Shown one piece after another: positions 6,113-11,062 of a DNA stretch of 11,062 nt (its first letter is position 1; every line of letters starts with the position of its first letter). The position numbers and the translations under genes were made by a program. Origin of the DNA: CANLBN01 sp047634655 (GTDB taxonomy: Bacteria; Pseudomonadota; Gammaproteobacteria; Pseudomonadales; Cellvibrionaceae); NCBI GenBank assembly GCA_047634655.1, contig JBLIHY010000075.1, positions 1-11,062 of the forward strand, read 5' to 3'. The notes below the pieces were generated by a model that was given only the letters and a program-made list of their open reading frames with translations, was not told the DNA's origin and did not search any database.

Positions 6113-8476
6113 TTAAGAAGCTTTATCCGCCAGCATCAACCAGGTGTCGACAACAGTGTCGGGGTTAAGTGACACAGAGTCAATGCCCTGTTCCACGAGC
6201 CAGAGAGCAAGATCAGGGTGATCGGAAGGCCCTTGACCGCAGATACCCACGTATTTACCTTGTTTTTTACAGGCGTTGATGGCCATTTTCAGCAACATCT
6301 TCACAGCTTCATTGCGCTCGTCAAATAGATGCGCAATCAGCCCAGAGTCGCGATCCAATCCCAAAGTAAGCTGAGTGAGGTCATTTGAACCAATGGAGAA
6401 GCCATCAAAATATTCCAGGAAGTCTTCCGCAAGCAGCGCATTGGAAGGTAACTCGCACATCATGATTAACTTTAAGTCCTGTTCTCCACGCTTGAGACCA
6501 TATTCTGCGAGCAGTTCGCTCACTTGGCGCGCTTCGTCGACGGTGCGCACGAAAGGAATCATAATCTGCACGTTTTTCAGGCCCATTTCTTCGCGAACTT
6601 TGCGCAGTGCTTTGCATTCCAATGCGAAACATTCGCGGAAGGACTCAGAAACATAGCGGGAAGCACCGCGATAACCGAGCATGGGGTTCTCTTCATCAGG
6701 CTCATAGTTCGTACCGCCGATTAGATGCGCATACTCGTTAGATTTGAAATCCGACATCCGCACGATAACGGTTTCGGGAGCAAATGCAGCAGCAATAGTA
6801 GAAACGCCTTCGACTACTTTTTCAACAAAATAGTCGGCGGGGCTTGCATACCCGGATATTTTTCGGGTGATTGTCTCTTTTAATTCGCCGTCAATCTGAT
6901 CAAATTCCAGTAGTGCTTTGGGATGGATGCCAACCATGCGGTTGATAATGAACTCCAAACGCGCGAGCCCGACGCCTTTGTGAGGCAGGGTGGAGAAGGA
7001 AAATGCGCGGTCGGGGTTGCCAACGTTCATCATAATTTTGAAAGGCAATTCTGGCATTTTATCGACTTGGTCTTGAGAAAAGGTAAAGTCTAGCTCGCCA
7101 GCGTAAACGTACCCGGTATCGCCTTCTGCGCAAGAAACAGTAACGGGGGTACCGGCTGTCAGCTTCTCAGTGGCATCGCCACAGCCGACAACCGCGGGGA
7201 TACCAAGCTCGCGAGCGATAATGGCGGCATGACATGTGCGGCCACCACGATTGGTGACAATAGCGCTGGCACGTTTCATCACTGGCTCCCAATCGGGATC
7301 AGTCATATCAGTAACCAGTACATCTCCTGGCTGGACCTGGTCCATATTGGCAATGCCTTCCACTAGGCGGACTGGACCTTTGCCAATGCGCTGGCCAATG
7401 GAGCGGCCTTCACAAAGTACTTCACTGCTCTCGTTAAGCTTGTAGCGATCGACAGAATTGCCACTTTCCTGACTTTTTACCGTCTCGGGGCGGGCTTGTA
7501 CGATGTAGAGCTGGCCGTCGTCACCGTCTTTTGCCCACTCAATATCCATGGGACGCTTGTAATGATCTTCGATGATCAGGGCTTGTTTGGACAATTCTTC
7601 AGCTTCTTGATCATTAATGGAAAATTTCAATCGATCGGATTCACTAACATCCACTGTATCCACCAGTTGGTCTGGCTTGGTGGAGTAAACCATTTTAATA
7701 AGTTTGCTGCCGAGGTTACGGCGCAAAATTGAAGGCCTTCCAGCCTTGAGTGCGGGTTTGTAGACGTAAAATTCATCGGGATTAACCGACCCTTGAACAA
7801 CGGTTTCCCCAAGTCCGTATGAAGAAGTAATAAAAACAGCGTCTCGAAAACCAGATTCGGTATCCAGAGTAAACATTACGCCACTGGCGCCTGTCTCACT
7901 GCGGACCATACGTTGAATACCGGCGGACAAGGCTACTTCGGCGTGCTCAAAGCCCTGGTGAACTCGGTAGCTGATAGCGCGATCGTTAAAGAGAGAAGCA
8001 AAAACTTCTTTGATGGCGTGCATGACTTGATCAAACCCGCGCACGTTAAGCATGGTCTCTTGCTGACCTGCAAAGGAAGCATCGGGCAGATCTTCGGCAG
8101 TTGCAGAGGAACGTACAGCAACTGACAGGTTATCGTTGCCGTCTTGTAATTGCAGAAAAGCATCTTTTATAGCGCTTTCCAGTTGAGGCTGAAATGGGGT
8201 TTCTACGACCCAGTTGCGGATTTCCGCACCAGCTTTGGCAAGAGCATTAACGTCGCCCACATCAAGTTCAGACAAAACTTTCTGAATACGATCATTAAGG
8301 CCGCTTTGTTCGAGGAATTCACGAAAGGCGTCGGCTGTGGTCGCGAAGCCGTTGGGGACGCTAACGCCCATACCTTTCAAATGGCTAATCATCTCACCCA
8401 GAGATGCATTTTTACCACCTACACGGCCCACATCATCCATGCCTAAACCGTCAAACCACAATACATATTCTGTCAT
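6113..8476 (-). CDS. ppsA: Phosphoenolpyruvate synthase
   Basis: Converts pyruvate, ATP and water to phosphoenolpyruvate, AMP and phosphate, the entry into gluconeogenesis in the cytoplasm. The 787-residue length is close to the 792 of E. coli. Seen in order: N-terminal ATP/pyruvate-binding domain (about 15-345, with GGKNASLGEM and SSATAEDLPDASFAGQQET), a swivelling phosphohistidine domain with GGRTCHAAIIARELGIPAVVG (His416), and a C-terminal PEP-binding barrel with GSNDLTQLTLGLDRDS and the catalytic Cys746 in GICGQGPSDHP. His416 and Cys746 correspond to His421 and Cys751 of E. coli. Thr414, two residues before the histidine, is the expected target of PpsR. The start is fixed by GAGG six bases upstream of the ATG. 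The gene is divergent from ppsR and has its own promoter. Confidence 0.98.
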   Translation of the reverse strand: MTEYVLWFDGLGMDDVGRVGGKNASLGEMISHLKGMGVSVPNGFATTADAFREFLEQSGLNDRIQKVLSELDVGDVNALAKAGAEIRNWVVETPFQPQLESAIKDAFLQLQDGNDNLSVAVRSSATAEDLPDASFAGQQETMLNVRGFDQVMHAIKEVFASLFNDRAISYRVHQGFEHAEVALSAGIQRMVRSETGASGVMFTLDTESGFRDAVFITSSYGLGETVVQGSVNPDEFYVYKPALKAGRPSILRRNLGSKLIKMVYSTKPDQLVDTVDVSESDRLKFSINDQEAEELSKQALIIEDHYKRPMDIEWAKDGDDGQLYIVQARPETVKSQESGNSVDRYKLNESSEVLCEGRSIGQRIGKGPVRLVEGIANMDQVQPGDVLVTDMTDPDWEPVMKRASAIVTNRGGRTCHAAIIARELGIPAVVGCGDATEKLTAGTPVTVSCAEGDTGYVYAGELDFTFSQDQVDKMPELPFKIMMNVGNPDRAFSFSTLPHKGVGLARLEFIINRMVGIHPKALLEFDQIDGELKETITRKISGYASPADYFVEKVVEGVSTIAAAFAPETVIVRMSDFKSNEYAHLIGGTNYEPDEENPMLGYRGASRYVSESFRECFALECKALRKVREEMGLKNVQIMIPFVRTVDEARQVSELLAEYGLKRGEQDLKLIMMCELPSNALLAEDFLEYFDGFSIGSNDLTQLTLGLDRDSGLIAHLFDERNEAVKMLLKMAINACKKQGKYVGICGQGPSDHPDLALWLVEQGIDSVSLNPDTVVDTWLMLADKAS

Positions 8477-8540
8477 AAATTACCTCGAAATAATTACTAT
8501 TATTAGTGTGCCCTTTTTTAGGGTTTGGCATGGGGTGAAC

Positions 8541-8570
8541 ATTATATAGTGACAGAGTGAATGTTGTCAT
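8541..8570 (-). promoter_or_regulatory. Sigma-70 promoter of ppsA
   Basis: Reading the minus strand, ATGACA (8570-8565, five of six matches to TTGACA) is followed after 18 bases by a perfect TATAAT (8546-8541). This predicts a start near 8534 and a leader of about 58 bases before the ppsA ATG. A dyad, AACATT (8538-8543) and AATGTT (8560-8565), overlaps the -10 and lies against the -35, so it could bind a repressor. I see no equally good promoter for ppsR; TTGTTA near 8601 with TAACCT 18 bases on is a weak candidate. Confidence 0.75.
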
Positions 8571-8689
8571 AATCAATTTACCAAATTTTTTAAGATTGGA
8601 TTGTTACTAACCCCCATCAGGCGCTAACCTACGGCTCTGATCGTCTAGTTATTCAATTATTCCTACTAAGAAGAAGGCAGCGCAACTTT

Positions 8690-9508
8690 ATGAACCATAT
8701 GGCATTTTTCATCTCCGACGGAACAGGTATCACGGCAGAGGCATTGGGGCATAGTTTGTTATCGCGTTTTAGCGATGTCCATGTAGACCAGGTCACCCTG
8801 CCCTATGTGAATACCGAGCTCAAAGCCAAACAAGCTTTCCAGCGAATCAACGATGGCGCTCATAAAGCCGGCAAAAAGCCAATCGTTGTTGTTAGTATTG
8901 TATCCAACGAGCTTCGCGCAATCATCCAGGAATCTCAGGGCTTGGTACTGGATATGTTTCAGGCATTTCTCGATCCACTGGAAGAGCTGTTTGGGCGTTC
9001 GGCCGACGAGCGTCCCGGTTCGGCTTTCGGGATGAATCAGACGAATTATCATCAACGAATTCACGCGGTGAATTTTGTCTTGGAAAATGACGACGGTGGC
9101 AACATCAAAAACTATAGTCTCGCCGATGTTATTCTGGTCGGCCTTAGCCGCAGCGGCAAAACACCAACTTGCATCTACCTGGGCATGCACTACGGTTTGC
9201 TGGCCGCCAACTTCCCGCTGACGGAAGAAGATTTAGAGGATCCGGTGTTGCCAAAATTACTTCAAGAATACAGAAAAAAGCTGTTTGGTTTATTGATTGA
9301 ACCCAAACATCTGGCCGGCATCAGAGAGGAACGCTACGCCAACTCCCGCTATGCTTCTCTAGAGCAGTGTGAGTTTGAGACACTCCAATTTCGAGCCATT
9401 CTCGACCGCTACAAAATTCCTTACTTGGACTCTACTCGACTTTCTATTGAGGAACTGTCGACACATATTTTGGAGGAAGTCGGTATAGAACGCCGAATTA
9501 GTGGCTAA
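8690..9508 (+). CDS. ppsR: PEP synthase regulatory protein (bifunctional kinase/pyrophosphorylase)
   Basis: A DUF299-family enzyme that inactivates PEP synthase by ADP-dependent phosphorylation of a threonine next to the catalytic histidine, and reactivates it by phosphate-dependent removal, producing pyrophosphate. The 272 residues fit the family (277 in E. coli). The N-terminus has the typical FISDGTGITAEALGHSLLSR, and the P-loop is GLSRSGKTPT (151-160, K157). The C-terminal half carries LSRSGKTPT..YLG..YG and NSRYASLEQCEFE, both family signatures. The ATG at 8690 follows AAGG at 8674-8677 (12 bases, rather long); a second ATG at 8699 is less well placed. The gene is divergent from its target ppsA, as in E. 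coli. No clear terminator follows in the 81 bases before the converging rph. Confidence 0.97.
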   Translation: MNHMAFFISDGTGITAEALGHSLLSRFSDVHVDQVTLPYVNTELKAKQAFQRINDGAHKAGKKPIVVVSIVSNELRAIIQESQGLVLDMFQAFLDPLEELFGRSADERPGSAFGMNQTNYHQRIHAVNFVLENDDGGNIKNYSLADVILVGLSRSGKTPTCIYLGMHYGLLAANFPLTEEDLEDPVLPKLLQEYRKKLFGLLIEPKHLAGIREERYANSRYASLEQCEFETLQFRAILDRYKIPYLDSTRLSIEELSTHILEEVGIERRISG

Positions 9509-9589
9509 TACTGAGAACCCGTGAGCTGGTCGCGTGGGGTACAGATACTATCTGGGTGACTTGCTGATTCTAGGATACAGTTCAATCAG

Positions 9590-10306
9590 TTACCCTAAAG
9601 CCGCTTTCTGTAAATGATTTAACTCGACGATGCCATGCTTCGCCAACCGCAGCATTTCTGCAAGTTCTCCCTCAGAAAACGGCTTACCCTCGGCCGTACC
9701 CTGAACCTCGATAATGCCGCCATCATCGGCCATTACGACATTCATGTCCGTATCGGCATTAGAATCCTCAGAATAATCCAAATCAATAACCGGCATACCC
9801 TGGTAAATTCCCACTGATACTGAAGCCACCATACGTAGTAACGGCGAAGTGCTTAACTTTCCCGTCGACACCATATGGTTGAGAGCATCGACTAAAGCAA
9901 CACAGGCACCGGTAATTGATGCCGTGCGTGTGCCACCATCGGCCTGGATAACATCACAATCAATGGTGATGGTGTGTTCGCCCAGAATATCGAGATCCAC
10001 AGCTGCCCGAAGAGAGCGTCCAATCAATCGTTGAATTTCGACCGTTCGCCCAGACAGTTTGCCCTTTGCGGATTCTCGCGCTACGCGTGTATCGGTGGCG
10101 CGCGGCAACATGGAGTATTCAGCTGTCACCCAACCGCGGTTCTTGCCGCGCAAAAAGCTGGGGACACTACTGTCCACACTGGCGTTGCATATAACTTTGG
10201 TATTGCCGAACTCCACTAATACAGAGCCTTCCGCATAGCGGGTAAATTGTCGAGTAAAACAAATATTACGTAACTGATCAACAAGACGACCGGATGGACG
10301 ATTCAT
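9590..10306 (-). CDS. rph: RNase PH (tRNA 3'-end processing phosphorolytic exonuclease)
   Basis: Removes nucleotides after the CCA end of tRNA precursors using phosphate, and also trims other RNA 3' ends; it works as a hexamer in the cytoplasm. Its 238 residues match the family. The sequence shows MNRPSGR at the N-terminus, GRTVEIQRLIGRSLRAA with Arg87, the phosphate site GGTRT (124-128, Arg127), and the metal-site region DLDYSEDSNADTDMN (Asp181, Asp185, Asp187). The C-terminal tail is complete, unlike the frameshifted rph of E. coli K-12. The ATG at 10306 has only a modest AGGG seven bases upstream. It lies downstream of msrA on the same strand, 134 bases away. The divergent yicC neighbour found in many relatives is not here. 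Confidence 0.97.
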   Translation of the reverse strand: MNRPSGRLVDQLRNICFTRQFTRYAEGSVLVEFGNTKVICNASVDSSVPSFLRGKNRGWVTAEYSMLPRATDTRVARESAKGKLSGRTVEIQRLIGRSLRAAVDLDILGEHTITIDCDVIQADGGTRTASITGACVALVDALNHMVSTGKLSTSPLLRMVASVSVGIYQGMPVIDLDYSEDSNADTDMNVVMADDGGIIEVQGTAEGKPFSEGELAEMLRLAKHGIVELNHLQKAALG

Positions 10307-10328
10307 AGGTGAGCCCTAAGTTTTTGTA

Positions 10329-10404
10329 AGTCGGTGATAAAATGATTTCGGCTGTTAGATGGCGGTAGTATTGTTCGATTACCGAGTTGAGTCGGCAATA
10401 AAAT
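10329..10404. repeat. Imperfect 15-bp direct repeat between rph and msrA
   Basis: AGTCGGTGATAAAAT (10329-10343) and AGTCGGCAATAAAAT (10390-10404) agree at 13 of 15 positions, 61 bases apart. The second copy is part of a dyad, ATTACCGA/TCGGCAAT (10378-10399), with one mismatch. No T run follows on the minus strand, so it is not a clear msrA terminator. It could be a paired regulator site upstream of rph, or chance. Confidence 0.4.
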
Positions 10405-10440
10405 ATGGCTTCAATATCGAGCCTTCTCAGCGAAGAATTT

Positions 10441-11052
10441 TCAAAAATCGATACCCATACCACCTAAACCACAATAGCCATTGGGATTTTTTGCCAAGTA
10501 CTGTTGATGGTAATCCTCGGCAAAGTAAAACACTCCAGCGCTTGTTATTTCCGTAGTGATACTGGGGCCCTTATCCCCCATCTGCCGGGCAATGGTAGCC
10601 TGATACTGATTTTTTGTTTGTTCGGCCAACTGTTGCTGATGGCCGTTGAAACAATAAATTCCCGAACGATACTGAGTTCCGCGATCACCGCCCTGTCGCA
10701 TACCTTGAGTGGGATTGTGAGACTGCCAGAAACTCTGCAAGATCTGTTCGACAGCAACGACTTGTGGGTCAAAAACCACTAAGACGACTTCATTGTGTCC
10801 CGTTAGTCCCGAGCAAACTTCCTCGTAGGTAGGGTTTGGCGTGAAACCGGCAGAATAACCAACGGCGGTTGTATAAACTCCGGGTAACTGCCAAAAAGCC
10901 TTCTCTGCGCCCCAGAAACACCCAAGCCCCAGAACAATCTGTTCATTACCGTTTGGGTAAGGCGGCTGCAACGGGGTTTTTAATACCGCATGCTCATTGG
11001 TGATTAGTATCGCATCTTCACGACCGGGAAGCACTTGCTGTTGGGTTGGCAT
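10441..11052 (-). CDS. msrA: Peptide-methionine (S)-S-oxide reductase MsrA
   Basis: Repairs oxidised methionine (S-sulfoxide form) in proteins using thioredoxin, a cytoplasmic oxidative-stress defence. The 203 residues include LPGRE near the N-terminus, catalytic Cys45 in GCFWGAE, TAVGYSAGFTPNPTYEEVCSG, GTQYRSGIY, YFAEDYHQQYL, and the resolving Cys194 in NPNGYCGLGG. E. coli MsrA carries a further recycling cysteine (Cys206) in GIGGIGVC; here that position is Asp202 in GLGGMGIDF, so this enzyme appears to rely on two cysteines. The ATG at 11052 lies 10 bases from the window end and has no clear ribosome site in the visible sequence, but the N-terminus aligns with the long form of E. coli MsrA, so the gene is probably complete. 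Confidence 0.96.
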   Translation of the reverse strand: MPTQQQVLPGREDAILITNEHAVLKTPLQPPYPNGNEQIVLGLGCFWGAEKAFWQLPGVYTTAVGYSAGFTPNPTYEEVCSGLTGHNEVVLVVFDPQVVAVEQILQSFWQSHNPTQGMRQGGDRGTQYRSGIYCFNGHQQQLAEQTKNQYQATIARQMGDKGPSITTEITSAGVFYFAEDYHQQYLAKNPNGYCGLGGMGIDF

Positions 11053-11062
11053 TTTTTCTTTG

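Noticed and set aside
8759..9190. 143-residue minus-strand frame opposite ppsR
   Set aside because: It lies entirely antisense to a well-supported gene and resembles no known protein.

Overview
The window looks like chromosomal DNA of a gammaproteobacterium, probably marine or cellulolytic and near the Cellvibrio/Teredinibacter/Saccharophagus group. This placement is inferred from the divergent ppsA-ppsR pair, the DUF2489 protein, and RNase PH and MsrA closest in motif pattern to gammaproteobacterial proteins. It has not been searched. Core housekeeping genes flank one large accessory gene.

Layout, left to right. Positions 1-674: a short leader with an inverted repeat, a possible 15-codon leader peptide, and a small membrane-anchored DUF2489 protein on the plus strand. 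Positions 675-1055: the remnant of an XRE/HigA-type antitoxin on the minus strand. It is cut off at its N-terminus by a perfect 11-bp hairpin, and no toxin gene is present. Positions 1056-5710: a very large superfamily 1 helicase with a C-terminal Vsr/MTES_1575-like nuclease domain, a layout typical of anti-phage or anti-plasmid proteins. Its core is intact, but both ends look damaged. At the 5' end, the natural ATG seems to be one base out of frame, next to a run of six A. At the 3' end, protein-like sequence continues in frame past three stop codons. Positions 5711-5983: that 3' extension and a strong terminator. Positions 5984-6060: tRNA-Arg(UCG) on the minus strand, its 3' end facing the helicase. 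Positions 6113-9508: PEP synthase (ppsA, minus) and its bifunctional regulatory kinase/phosphorylase (ppsR, plus), transcribed divergently from a 213-bp region with a good sigma-70 promoter for ppsA. Positions 9590-11052: RNase PH (rph) and peptide methionine sulfoxide reductase (msrA), both minus.

How it fits together. ppsA and ppsR form one regulatory unit: PpsR switches PEP synthase off and on at a threonine beside the catalytic histidine. ppsA, the tRNA and the terminator at 5945-5977 may share a transcript. The stretch between the DUF2489 gene and the tRNA (about 675-5940) reads as an accessory insertion at a tRNA 3' end, containing a decayed toxin-antitoxin remnant and a helicase-nuclease that may be in early decay or may use frameshifting. 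No integrase, IS element, CRISPR array or riboswitch was seen.
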